From assembly GCA_964575095.1 (NCBI GenBank), contig CAZNPA010000009.1, forward strand, positions 1 through 64,000: DNA of 64,000 nucleotides, read 5' to 3'. Both the position numbers and the translations under genes were made by a program. This DNA is from CAZNPA01 sp964575095. GTDB lineage: Bacteria > Pseudomonadota > Alphaproteobacteria > Rickettsiales > SXRF01. Below, piece by piece: positions 18,500-25,973 of the stretch. Every line of letters starts with the position of its first letter. Position 1 is the stretch's first letter. The notes below the pieces were generated by a model that saw only the letters and a list, made by a program, of their open reading frames with translations, made no database searches and was not told the DNA's origin.

Positions 18500-19210
18500 A
18501 TGGCTTCCCGCTCCTCCTCCGGCTCCGGACACCGCACCGAAAAAACCCGCGTCAAGACGGCGCGCAAGCGCAGCACGTCGTCGACGCGCTGGTTGGAGCG
18601 GCAGCTCAACGACCCGTATGTGCAGCGCGCCAGGAAAGAGGGCTACCGTTCGCGCGCCGCCTACAAATTAATCGAGATTGACGACAAATATAAATTCTTG
18701 AAGCCGGGAAAAATCGTACTCGATCTGGGTGCTGCGCCCGGAAGCTGGACGCAGGTGGCGGTCACGCGCGCACGATCGCAATCGGAATCGCCAACCGTGG
18801 TTGCGCTCGACATATTGCCGATGTCGGAAATGCCGGGTGCCGTCTGCATCGAGCTCGATTTCATGAACGAACGTGCGCCGGACATGCTGCGCGCGAATCT
18901 TCCGCGCGGCGCCGACATCGTGCTCTCCGACATGGCGCCCAATACCACCGGCCATGCCGCGACCGACCATCTGCGCATCATGGCGTTACTCGAAGCCGGA
19001 TATGATTTTGCCTGCGAAGTCTTAAATAGAAACGGCGTATTTTTAAGCAAGATCTGGCAGGGCGGAACCGAAAAAGATTTACTGATGCGTATGAAGAAAG
19101 ATTTCGGTTCCGTGCGCCACGTCAAGCCCAAGGCCAGCCGCGCCGATTCCGCCGAGATGTATGTATTGGCGATGGGTTTTCGTAAGGCGGGATGTGGGGA
19201 TGTGGAGTGA
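18500..19210 (+). CDS. rlmE: 23S rRNA (uridine-2'-O)-methyltransferase RlmE (FtsJ/RrmJ)
   Basis: Methylates the 2'-O of U2552 in the A-loop of 23S rRNA during late 50S assembly. 236 residues: basic N-terminus, then RSRAAYKLIEIDDKYKFLKP, SAM motif LDLGAAPGSWTQVA near 78-92, VLSDMAPNTTGH, FLSKIWQGG and ADSAEMYVLA, so the K-D-K-E catalytic set appears complete. The last seven or so residues (AGCGDVE) and the TGA are encoded by the left arm of palindromic element F, so the original stop has been replaced. Confidence 0.95.
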   Translation: MASRSSSGSGHRTEKTRVKTARKRSTSSTRWLERQLNDPYVQRARKEGYRSRAAYKLIEIDDKYKFLKPGKIVLDLGAAPGSWTQVAVTRARSQSESPTVVALDILPMSEMPGAVCIELDFMNERAPDMLRANLPRGADIVLSDMAPNTTGHAATDHLRIMALLEAGYDFACEVLNRNGVFLSKIWQGGTEKDLLMRMKKDFGSVRHVKPKASRADSAEMYVLAMGFRKAGCGDVE

Positions 19211-19282
19211 TGGAGATGTGGAGAAAAATAAAAATATTTCTTACCTCACATCTCCACATCTCCCTATCTCCACATCCTCTTT
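19190..19282. repeat. Palindromic element, type F
   Basis: Imperfect inverted repeat of GGATGTGGGGATGTGGAG and GATGTGGAGA units against TCTCCACATCTCC and CTCCACATCC, around an AT-rich centre. Only copy of this sequence type in the window. It encodes the end of rlmE and, in the same stretch, the start of the following lipoprotein gene. Confidence 0.8.
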
Positions 19283-20214
19283 TTTTATTATGGATGCTTA
19301 CCATAGTTGTCGCCGCCTGCGCGCCGCAGGAACAATCGTTTGATCCGCCTTCCCGTACGCAAGCCAGCCTCACCGCTGATGCTTTCGTCACCGCCGACGG
19401 CACGGCGCTGCCCATGCGCTTCTGGCTGCCGAAAGGAAAACCGAAGGCGGTGATTCTGGCGGTGCACGGCTTCAACGATTACAGCCGCGCCTTCGAATGG
19501 CCGGGGCGGTTTTTCGCCGCGCGCGGCATCGCCACCTATGCCTACGACCAGCGCGGATTCGGCGCATCCAAGGATATCGGCATCTGGGCGGGCGAGGAGA
19601 ATCTGGCCGAGGACCTGCGGCAATGCGCGAAGCTATTGAAAGCGCGTTATCCGAACACGCCGCTTTATATCCTGGGTGAGAGCATGGGTGCGGCGGTGGC
19701 GATTTCGGCGCTGGCGAATAAGCCGATGCCGGAAGTAAAAGGCGTCATCCTTTCCGCGCCGGCGGTATGGGGCGGCAACACGATGAACCCGTTTTATCGC
19801 GGCTCGCTGTGGCTGGTGTCGCATACCATCCCGTTCTATACCATGACCGGTGAGGACCTGCGCATCCGCGCTTCCGACAATATCGAGATGCTGCGGGCGC
19901 TTTCCGCCGACCCGCTGATCATCAAAAAAACCCGCGTTGATGCCATCTACGGGCTGGTGCATCTGATGGACAGCGCCTACGACAGGGCGGCGGAGATAAA
20001 AACGCCGACGCTGCTGCTCTACGGTGAGCGCGACGAGGTTATTCCCTGCCAGCCGGTGTATGAAACCGCCGCGCACATCCAGGCGCCGCTCAAAACCATC
20101 TATTACGCCAATGGCTATCACATGCTGTTGCGCGACTTGCAGCGCGAGAAGGTGATGGGGGATATTGTGAAGTGGGTTAAAAATAGGGACCAGAGGTCAG
20201 GAAGTCAGAAATAA
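19210..20214 (+). CDS. Alpha/beta hydrolase lipoprotein (lysophospholipase/monoacylglycerol lipase-like)
   Basis: 334 residues. Serine hydrolase with the nucleophile elbow ILGESMGAAVAIS, oxyanion-side AVHGFNDYSRAFEWPGRFFA, an acid-bearing YGERDEVIPC and the final His in GYHMLLRDLQREKVMGD. The start ATG at 19210 overlaps the rlmE TGA (TGATG). From there residues 1-37 form a signal peptide ending in the lipobox VAAC (Cys 37), so a membrane-anchored envelope enzyme is expected. Most of that signal peptide lies in palindromic element F; starting at the later Met (19294) would leave only eight residues before the Cys. The C-terminal RDQRSGSQK and stop are encoded by element G. Confidence 0.82.
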   Translation: MEMWRKIKIFLTSHLHISLSPHPLFLLWMLTIVVAACAPQEQSFDPPSRTQASLTADAFVTADGTALPMRFWLPKGKPKAVILAVHGFNDYSRAFEWPGRFFAARGIATYAYDQRGFGASKDIGIWAGEENLAEDLRQCAKLLKARYPNTPLYILGESMGAAVAISALANKPMPEVKGVILSAPAVWGGNTMNPFYRGSLWLVSHTIPFYTMTGEDLRIRASDNIEMLRALSADPLIIKKTRVDAIYGLVHLMDSAYDRAAEIKTPTLLLYGERDEVIPCQPVYETAAHIQAPLKTIYYANGYHMLLRDLQREKVMGDIVKWVKNRDQRSGSQK

Positions 20215-20282
20215 CAAATAAGAAAGATTTTGATTTTCTATCTTATTTTTTTCCTGATCCTCGACTTCCGACCCCTGGTCCC
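20186..20282. repeat. Palindromic element, type G
   Basis: Arms GGGACCAGAGGTCAGGAAGT and the complementary CTCGACTTCCGACCCCTGG around an AT-rich hairpin centre. It supplies the last codons and TAA of the preceding hydrolase gene. The pairing could also act as a transcription terminator, but there is no clean T-run at its foot. Confidence 0.75.
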
Positions 20283-20327
20283 TGAAATCTCTTGACCGCT
20301 CCCCCAACCCTCCACTAACTTCTCCGG

Positions 20328-20496
20328 CAAGCGGTTCCCATGTTTTGGGATTAAAAGGGAACGAAGTGCGCTTTTAGGAAAGTGATCTTCGGCTGTCCCC
20401 GCAACTGTAAGCAGCGAGCTGTTTCCGATATGTCACTGGGAAACCGGGAAGGCAGGGAATGGCGATAGAGCTGTGAGCCAGGAGACCTGCCGCTTG
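20328..20496 (+). promoter_or_regulatory. Cobalamin (B12) riboswitch
   Basis: Recognised from its conserved pieces in order: GGTTCCCAT...AAAAGGGAACGAAGTG, GGCTGTCCCCGCAACTGTAA, the B12-box region TCACTGGGAAACCGGGAAGG, and GAGCCAGGAGACCTGCCG. The closing stem CAAGCGG (20328-20334) pairs with CCGCTTG (20490-20496). It precedes btuB and should turn its expression off when adenosylcobalamin is plentiful. Confidence 0.95.
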
Positions 20497-20579
20497 AGTG
20501 TCACGCGCTTTTGGAAGACGGGAAAATCTTCTGGATGTGGTTCTCTTCGGGCTTTGGCCTGAGCGGGTTCTTCTTACGT

Positions 20580-20617
20580 GGTGACATCGTTCCGAACGAA
20601 TCGGGATGGATGTCACC
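20580..20617 (+). promoter_or_regulatory. Hairpin between the riboswitch and btuB ribosome-binding site
   Basis: A perfect nine-pair stem, GGTGACATC (20580-20588) with GATGTCACC (20609-20617), followed by AAGGAGG 12 bases on and then the btuB ATG. There is no T-run, so a terminator is unlikely. It may be part of a translation-level expression platform or an mRNA stabiliser; which alternative pairing sequesters the AAGGAGG is not settled here. Confidence 0.5.
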
Positions 20618-20639
20618 CAACCAAACGTAAGGAGGACGT

Positions 20640-22550
20640 ATGTCCAAACTTTCTTTTTTTGTCGCCCCCGCATTCGCGGTTGCGCTTCTGTCTTCGACCG
20701 CTTTTGCCGACAGTCCGACCAGCATCACCATTTACGCGCTGCGCGCGCCGGTGGAGCTGAACCGGATTGCCAGCTCCGTCACCGTCATCGACCGCGACCA
20801 GATCGAGCGGGAACATAAACCCACCGTCGTCGAGTTGCTGCGCGCCGTACCGGGCATCAGCATTCCCAATCAGGGCGGAATCGGGCAGACGTCGCGCGTG
20901 TTCATGCGCGGCACGAATTCCAACCATGTGCTGGTGGTGATGGACGGCGTGGCCGTGAACGATCCGGCAGATCCGGCGACCGCCTTCGATTTTTCCAACC
21001 TGACCACCGACAATGTCGAGCGCATCGAAGTGCTGCGCGGGCCGCAAAGCACGCTCTATGGTTCGCAGGCCATCGGCGGCGTCATCAACATCATCACCAG
21101 GAAAGGGCAGGGCGCGCCGAGCCATAACGCCTTTGCCGAATACGGAAGGTATAACAGCAGCAAGCTGGGCGTCGGGAGCAGCGGCGTCGCGGGTAGAACC
21201 TCCTACAGTTTTTCCGCATCGAACAGCCACACCGATGGCATTTCGTCGTTCGATAAAAAATTAGGCGGCAGGGAAAAAGACGGCAACGATACCATGACGT
21301 TTTCCGGAAACGTCGCCAACAGGATCACCGATAATTTCACGGCGAAGCTCACCATGCGCTACAACCGCTCGGTGACGGATTTCGATTCGCCGGGCAGCAT
21401 TGCGAATTTCGGCCTCCGGCCTGATGACGATACGTTCCCGAACAGCGACAGCCGGCAGCTCAACCTGCGCGGCGCCGGCGAACTTTCCTTGCTCGATGGA
21501 AAATGGACGCAGGAGCTGGGCTTGTCGACGCTCTATTTGAACCGCGACCTGATCACGGAATATTTTCCACCGCCCTTTTATCCGGCGAGCTTTGGCCGCC
21601 AGCAATATTTAGGCCGGCGCGATACGGTAGATTGGGTGCATCACCTTACATTGATTCCCGACCACCTGTTCACCGTCGGCGCGGAAATCTCCACCGAAAA
21701 TTTTAAAAAGAACGGCGCTGCCGGCAGCTTGAGCGGCGTCAATGTCGATAATCGCGCTATCTTTGCCGATGACCAGTATTCCGTCACGGAAAGCCTGTTC
21801 GTGAATGTCGGCGCGCGCTTCGACGATCACCAGTCGTTCGGCAGGCAGTTCACCTGGAAAGTGGCGCCGGGCTACAACATCAAAAGCACCGGCACGCGGC
21901 TTAAGACCACGTACGGCACGGGCTTTAAAGCGCCGTCCCTGTCGCAGCTTTACGATCCTTCTGCCGGCAATCCGGCGTTGAAGCCGGAACGAAGCCGGGG
22001 CTGGGACGCCGGCTTCGAGCAATCGCTGTGGGGCGATAAGGCGACCTTCGGCACCACGCTCTTCAGGAACGACATCACCGGCCTGATCGGGTTCGGACCG
22101 GCGCCGCTCTACGCTACGCTGAACGTCGGCAAGGCGCGCACCCAAGGCGTCGAGAGCAGTATCTTCCTGCGCCCGGCGGTGGATTGGACGGTCAACGCCA
22201 ACTACACCTACAGCATAGCCGATAACAGGATTGCGGACACGTCGTTGCTGCGCCGGCCGAAGAACATGGCCAATGCCGCCGCCGCCTACCGGTACGGCGA
22301 GGGCAACGACGTCGGGCTCAATGTCCGTTATGTCGGGCCAAGCCGCGACAGCTACTATGCGTCCCCCGTCGGCGCCGTCATCGGCATGAAAGCGTTTACG
22401 ACGCTCGGCCTTTTCACCAACTACACGCTGAATCCGACCGTCACGCTGTATGGCCGCCTGGATAACGTGCTTGATAAACGCTATGAGGAAATATCCGGCT
22501 ATGGCCAGCCGGGCATGTCACTGTTCGTCGGCACCAAGGCGCGTTTCTAA
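20640..22550 (+). CDS. btuB: TonB-dependent vitamin B12 outer-membrane receptor BtuB
   Basis: Outer-membrane transporter for cobalamins. 636 residues: Sec signal peptide (KLSFFVAPAFAVALLSSTAFA, cleaved after about residue 23), plug domain with TVVELLRAVPGISIPNQGGI and VLRGPQSTLYGSQAIGGVIN, and a 22-stranded barrel ending in a terminal Phe (SLFVGTKARF) as required by the BAM complex. A weak TonB box is possible in TSITIYALR. The strong AAGGAGG ribosome-binding site and the cobalamin riboswitch directly upstream support the substrate. Links with the PduO adenosyltransferase at 24.2 kb; no other B12 genes are seen. Confidence 0.95.
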   Translation: MSKLSFFVAPAFAVALLSSTAFADSPTSITIYALRAPVELNRIASSVTVIDRDQIEREHKPTVVELLRAVPGISIPNQGGIGQTSRVFMRGTNSNHVLVVMDGVAVNDPADPATAFDFSNLTTDNVERIEVLRGPQSTLYGSQAIGGVINIITRKGQGAPSHNAFAEYGRYNSSKLGVGSSGVAGRTSYSFSASNSHTDGISSFDKKLGGREKDGNDTMTFSGNVANRITDNFTAKLTMRYNRSVTDFDSPGSIANFGLRPDDDTFPNSDSRQLNLRGAGELSLLDGKWTQELGLSTLYLNRDLITEYFPPPFYPASFGRQQYLGRRDTVDWVHHLTLIPDHLFTVGAEISTENFKKNGAAGSLSGVNVDNRAIFADDQYSVTESLFVNVGARFDDHQSFGRQFTWKVAPGYNIKSTGTRLKTTYGTGFKAPSLSQLYDPSAGNPALKPERSRGWDAGFEQSLWGDKATFGTTLFRNDITGLIGFGPAPLYATLNVGKARTQGVESSIFLRPAVDWTVNANYTYSIADNRIADTSLLRRPKNMANAAAAYRYGEGNDVGLNVRYVGPSRDSYYASPVGAVIGMKAFTTLGLFTNYTLNPTVTLYGRLDNVLDKRYEEISGYGQPGMSLFVGTKARF

Positions 22551-22555
22551 ACATC

Positions 22556-22579
22556 ATCCCCCGCCTGCACGCGGGGGAT
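22556..22579. terminator. Strong hairpin after btuB
   Basis: ATCCCCCGC, loop CTGCAC, GCGGGGGAT: a nine-pair GC-rich hairpin six bases after the btuB stop. The following bases are AT-rich but not a T-run, so termination is probable rather than certain. Its sequence resembles the right half of type C palindromic elements (CCCCGCCTGCGCGGGGATG), so it may be a remnant of one. Confidence 0.55.
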
Positions 22580-22718
22580 GAAAATTATAATCACTTGTAT
22601 TCAATGAGAAAATTTGGTAAACCGAATATTAACTATAGCGGGGTATAGTGGCTGGTACGATTTTTGTATAAATAATGACGATATGTAAACAGCTTACAAA
22701 GTGTGTGACCATCATCGT

Positions 22719-23645
22719 ATGAAGTGTAGAAAAATATTTTTTATAGCGTTTGGCGTTATGCTCTCGGCGGGGCCGGTTGCGGCTGCCGCCACCGATCCCC
22801 TGATCGAGGGCGCCAAGCTGTGCACGCATCTCCTGCCGCAATACGAAAAGCAATACGGCATTCCCAAGCATCTGCTGTCGGCCATCGCCTCGACCGAATC
22901 GGGGCGCTATCACGAAGGCCTGAAGATACGCATCCCCTGGCCGTGGACGATAAACGCCGGCGGCAAAGGCTATTATTTCAATAACAAGCAGGACGCCGTC
23001 GCTGCCGTGCAGAAATTCCAGCGGCAGGGCATGCAGAGCATCGATGTCGGCTGCATGCAGGTCAATCTCATGCACCATCCGGAAGCCTTCTCCTCGCTGG
23101 ACAAGGCCTTCGATCCGCAGACCAATATTGCCTATGCCGCCGGTTTTTTGCGTAATTTATATAACGAGGAAAAATCGTGGAAACATGCGGCGGCGGATTA
23201 CCATTCCAAGGAACCCGGACGTGGCGGGCGCTATGTCGGCCAGGTGTATGACAGCTGGTCGAATCTCGTCGATAAGTTACGTTTGGCGCAGCTTAAAGTG
23301 CCGGAGAATTCGCTGGCGGAGATGCGTCGCATGAAACCGGTGGCGGCTGCCAAGGGCGTAAAATATGCCAGCCTGGCGCCGGCGGCGGGCGCCATTAAGC
23401 AAAAAGAATTATTGCCGGAGCAGTTGGGCAAGAAAGTGGCGGCGTACCGTTCGCCTCACATGAAGATCATCTCCGTCAGTGCGCATGATGTGCGCCGGCA
23501 GGATGCGGTGCTGGTCGTGCGGCAGGAAGTGCAGTCGGTAGCGGCGGCGGTGCCGTCAGTGCCCGATACCGGCATTATCCGCATCAACGCCGAACGGCCG
23601 GCCGACAGCCTGAATGCCGGTCCTAACTTTATTTTTAATGATTAA
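22719..23645 (+). CDS. Lytic transglycosylase (SLT domain), exported
   Basis: Murein-cleaving enzyme of the periplasm. 308 residues from the ATG at 22719 (MKCRKIFFIAFGVMLSAGPV, signal peptide ending near AAAA). The SLT domain spans about 35-190, with the catalytic Glu in LSAIASTESGRYHEGL, the IPWPWTINAGGKGYYF insert, SIDVGCMQVNLMHHPEAFSS and the closing YHSKEPGRGGRYVGQVYDSW. The last 110 residues are low-complexity Ala/Val-rich linker. The IPWPWTIN form is a well-known alphaproteobacterial subtype. A GTG 18 bases upstream is a less likely start. Confidence 0.9.
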   Translation: MKCRKIFFIAFGVMLSAGPVAAAATDPLIEGAKLCTHLLPQYEKQYGIPKHLLSAIASTESGRYHEGLKIRIPWPWTINAGGKGYYFNNKQDAVAAVQKFQRQGMQSIDVGCMQVNLMHHPEAFSSLDKAFDPQTNIAYAAGFLRNLYNEEKSWKHAAADYHSKEPGRGGRYVGQVYDSWSNLVDKLRLAQLKVPENSLAEMRRMKPVAAAKGVKYASLAPAAGAIKQKELLPEQLGKKVAAYRSPHMKIISVSAHDVRRQDAVLVVRQEVQSVAAAVPSVPDTGIIRINAERPADSLNAGPNFIFND

Positions 23646-23647
23646 CC

Positions 23648-23830
23648 ATGAAGGCGTTCGAAACCATAGAAGTGCATAGCTTGGAAGCCGCCTGTGACGG
23701 CGGCGGCGCGCTGGGGCATCCCAAAGTCTACCTGCATATCGATCCGGACGTCGGTGAAATCACCTGTCCCTATTGCAGCCGCAATTACCTGTTCAAGCTC
23801 GCCTCCGGCAAACGCGCGGCGAATCACTAA
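23648..23830 (+). CDS. Small zinc-finger protein, CHCC type
   Basis: 60 residues, with C-x8-H and CPYC (ACDGGGALGHPKVYLHID, then ITCPYCSRNYLFK), the pattern of the CHCC zinc-finger family related to the NDUFS6 subunit of complex I. Widespread in Alphaproteobacteria as a stand-alone protein. Begins two bases after the lytic transglycosylase stop, suggesting cotranscription. Exact role not known to me. Confidence 0.85.
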   Translation: MKAFETIEVHSLEAACDGGGALGHPKVYLHIDPDVGEITCPYCSRNYLFKLASGKRAANH

Positions 23831-23835
23831 TTCCC

Positions 23836-23949
23836 GTCATTGCGAGCAAAGCGAAGCAATCCAGCGCGCCGCATGGCGGCGCAAAAGTACTATTAAGCGC
23901 CATGGCGCTTTGGCTGGATTGCCGCGTCGCTAACGCTCCTCGCAATGAC
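23836..23949. repeat. Palindromic element, type B (copy 1)
   Basis: Opens with GTCATTGCGAGCAAAGCGAA and GCAATCCAGCGCG, closes with GGATTGCCGCGTCGCTAACG and CTCGCAATGAC, with inner pairing of GCGCCATGGCGC. The copy at 56597-56711 has the same ends and core in the opposite order. Confidence 0.88.
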
Positions 23950-23994
23950 GTTGACTCTTGCCTTTCCTCTCCTTCGGGACGATAATCCTTTTCT

Positions 23995-24189
23995 ATGGGC
24001 ATCGGGAATTTCATAGCGGTATTGCTGCTTCTGGCCACCGTCGGCATATTGATCGCCGGTATCGTCATCATGGGCGTCGGCGGCAAGCTCAACGCCAAAT
24101 ACAGCAACAAACTGATGACGGCGCGGGTGACGCTGCAGGGATTGGCGCTATTGATGCTTGCGCTTCTGTTCGCAATCGGAAATAAATAG
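23995..24189 (+). CDS. Twin-transmembrane protein, HIG1-like
   Basis: 64 residues with two membrane helices (IAVLLLLATVGILIAGIVIM and MTARVTLQGLALLMLALLFA) joined by the short charged loop GGKLNAKYSNKL. This is the alphaproteobacterial twin-transmembrane family related to HIG1 domain proteins, which is commonly found directly upstream of the PduO-type adenosyltransferase and etfBA, exactly as here. Function not established; a respiratory-complex link is known for the eukaryotic relatives. Confidence 0.8.
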   Translation: MGIGNFIAVLLLLATVGILIAGIVIMGVGGKLNAKYSNKLMTARVTLQGLALLMLALLFAIGNK

Positions 24190-24194
24190 TCTTC

Positions 24195-24764
24195 ATGGTG
24201 AAACTCAATAAAATCTATACCAAAACCGGCGACACCGGCACGACGGGACTCGTCGGCGGTAGCAGGCGCCCCAAGCATGATCTGCGCTTTGCCGCCATCG
24301 GCGATGTCGACGAAGCCAATTCGATGATAGGCATTTCGCGCTGCCATACGCGCGGTAAAAAACTGGCGGGCTACGACGCGAGCCTCGCTCGCATCCAGCA
24401 GGATTTATTCGACCTCGGCGCTGATTTGGCAACGACCTATGATACTTCGGGCCAAGCACTTCGTATCGTGAGCGCGCAAGTGGCGCGCCTGGAAAAAGAA
24501 ATCGACGCATTAAACAAAAATTTAAAACCGCTCAAATCCTTTGTCTTGCCCGGTGGCAGCGATTTAGCGGCGACGCTCCATTTTGCACGCACGGTGGTGC
24601 GCCGCGCCGAGCGCACGACCTGCGCCCTTGCGCAAAAAGAAAAAACCAACCAAGAGGCCATCAAATATTTAAACCGCCTGTCGGATTTTTTGTTTGTGCT
24701 GGCGCGCGTGGCGAATAATAATGGCGCCAAAGATGTGCTGTGGAAACCGGGGGTGAATCGATGA
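24195..24764 (+). CDS. pduO: ATP:cob(I)alamin adenosyltransferase, PduO type
   Basis: Transfers the adenosyl group of ATP to cob(I)alamin to form adenosylcobalamin. 189 residues: the ATP-binding N-terminus IYTKTGDTGTTGLVGGSR, DVDEANSMIG, FVLPGGSDLAATLHFARTVV and RAER, then NRLSDFLFVLAR, all diagnostic of the PduO/MMAB family. Works downstream of the B12 uptake receptor in the same window. Six bases after the twin-transmembrane gene. A type A palindromic element separates it from etfB. Confidence 0.95.
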   Translation: MVKLNKIYTKTGDTGTTGLVGGSRRPKHDLRFAAIGDVDEANSMIGISRCHTRGKKLAGYDASLARIQQDLFDLGADLATTYDTSGQALRIVSAQVARLEKEIDALNKNLKPLKSFVLPGGSDLAATLHFARTVVRRAERTTCALAQKEKTNQEAIKYLNRLSDFLFVLARVANNNGAKDVLWKPGVNR

Positions 24765-24770
24765 GTACTA

Positions 24771-24863
24771 ACATCCTGAGCGAGCGTAGCGAGTCGAAGG
24801 ATCTTTGCGTGTTGCACAGGAAAAGATCCTTCGGCTACGGCCTTCGGCCTGCGCTCAGGATGT
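24771..24863. repeat. Palindromic element, type A (copy 2)
   Basis: Arms ACATCCTGAGCGAGCGTAGC and TGCGCTCAGGATGT, inner arms CGAAGGATCTTTG and AAAGATCCTTCGG. Lies between pduO and etfB and ends just upstream of the etfB ribosome-binding site (AAGGAGAAG), so it would form a hairpin in the leader of etfB. Confidence 0.88.
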
Positions 24864-24876
24864 ATAAGGAGAAGCA

Positions 24877-25626
24877 ATGAAAGTTTTAGTCTGCGTCAAG
24901 CGCGTGATCGATTACAACGTGCGCGTGCGCGTCAAGGCCGACGGCACGGGCGTCGAAACCGCCGGCGTCAAGATGTCGATGAACCCGTTCGACGAAATCG
25001 CCGTTGAAGAAGCGGTCAAGCTCAAGGAAAAAAACATCGCCACCGAAATTGTGGCGCTTTCCATCGGCCCGGAAGCCGCGCAGGAGCAGCTTCGTAGCGC
25101 ATTGGCCATGGGGGCAGATCGCGCTATCCAGATCGTCATCGGCAGCGACATCAATTCACTGATCGCCGCCAAACTTATCAAAGCCGTCATCGAAAAAGAA
25201 AAACCGGAACTGGTTATCATCGGCAAGCAGGCCATCGACGACGACGCGGCGCAGACCGGCCAGATGCTGGCGGGATTGCTCGGCTGGGGGCAGGGGACGT
25301 TCGCCTCCAAACTGGAAATTGCGGGCGGTTTCGCCACCGTCACCCGCGAAATCGACGGCGGCTTGATGACGGTGAAATTAAAATTACCCGCCATCGTCAC
25401 CACCGACTTGCGCCTGAACGAACCGCGCTATCCGGCGCTGCCCAACATTATGAAGGCACGCTCAAAGCCGCTCGCCAAAATGACCGCCGAAGAACTGGGC
25501 GTTGCGCTCACGCCGAAAACGAAAATCCTGAAAGTCGCAGAGCCGGCCAAACGCAAAGGCGGCGGCAAGGTGAAAGACGTCGCTGAGCTGGTCGATAAAC
25601 TCAAGAATGAAGCAAAGGTGATTTAA
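24877..25626 (+). CDS. etfB: Electron transfer flavoprotein beta subunit
   Basis: Small subunit of ETF, which carries electrons from acyl-CoA dehydrogenases to ETF:ubiquinone oxidoreductase. 249 residues with MKVLVCVKRVIDYNVRVRVK, MSMNPFDEIAVEEAVKLKE, the AMP-site region LAMGADRAIQI and DDDAAQTGQMLAGLLGWGQG, and the EtfB signature TTDLRLNEPRYPALPNIMKA. Good ribosome-binding site (AAGGAG). etfA follows, but an unrelated 113-residue ORF has been placed between the two subunits. Confidence 0.96.
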   Translation: MKVLVCVKRVIDYNVRVRVKADGTGVETAGVKMSMNPFDEIAVEEAVKLKEKNIATEIVALSIGPEAAQEQLRSALAMGADRAIQIVIGSDINSLIAAKLIKAVIEKEKPELVIIGKQAIDDDAAQTGQMLAGLLGWGQGTFASKLEIAGGFATVTREIDGGLMTVKLKLPAIVTTDLRLNEPRYPALPNIMKARSKPLAKMTAEELGVALTPKTKILKVAEPAKRKGGGKVKDVAELVDKLKNEAKVI

Positions 25627-25631
25627 AGAAA

Positions 25632-25973
25632 ATGAGCAGTCATACTTCACAACCTAAATTTTCAATAGAAGCCGTTCCAAGTTTTTGTTCCGTACCACCA
25701 CATTTAAGCATTACTGTACAGGTTTCGGATCTATCGCAAATGGAACTCTGTATGAAGCGAATGGCGGCGATAGATCAAATACATCACACTGGCGACGGCA
25801 TGGGAGGGGGATTCCATGTCTATGCAGACACACTAAGCGCAGATGCCGCCATTGCCTTATTCAAGGATCTTCAAGAAAAAGGATTTTCATTTGAAAATCC
25901 TACTCAAGTCTTGACTACTATTCGAACGGAGGGTGATAAAATGATTGCCATGCAACCAGGTGCAAGAAAATGA
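25632..25973 (+). CDS. Orphan protein, 113 residues, between etfB and etfA
   Basis: No family recognised. Starts five bases after the etfB stop and its TGA overlaps the etfA ATG (ATGA at 25970-25973), so it is embedded in the operon and probably translated with it. No signal peptide or membrane segment; a Gly-rich HHTGDGMGGGFHVYADTLSA lies in the middle, followed by a helix and SFENPTQVLTTIRTEGDKM. More AT-rich by eye than both etf genes, which suggests insertion. etfB and etfA are normally adjacent. Confidence 0.65.
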   Translation: MSSHTSQPKFSIEAVPSFCSVPPHLSITVQVSDLSQMELCMKRMAAIDQIHHTGDGMGGGFHVYADTLSADAAIALFKDLQEKGFSFENPTQVLTTIRTEGDKMIAMQPGARK

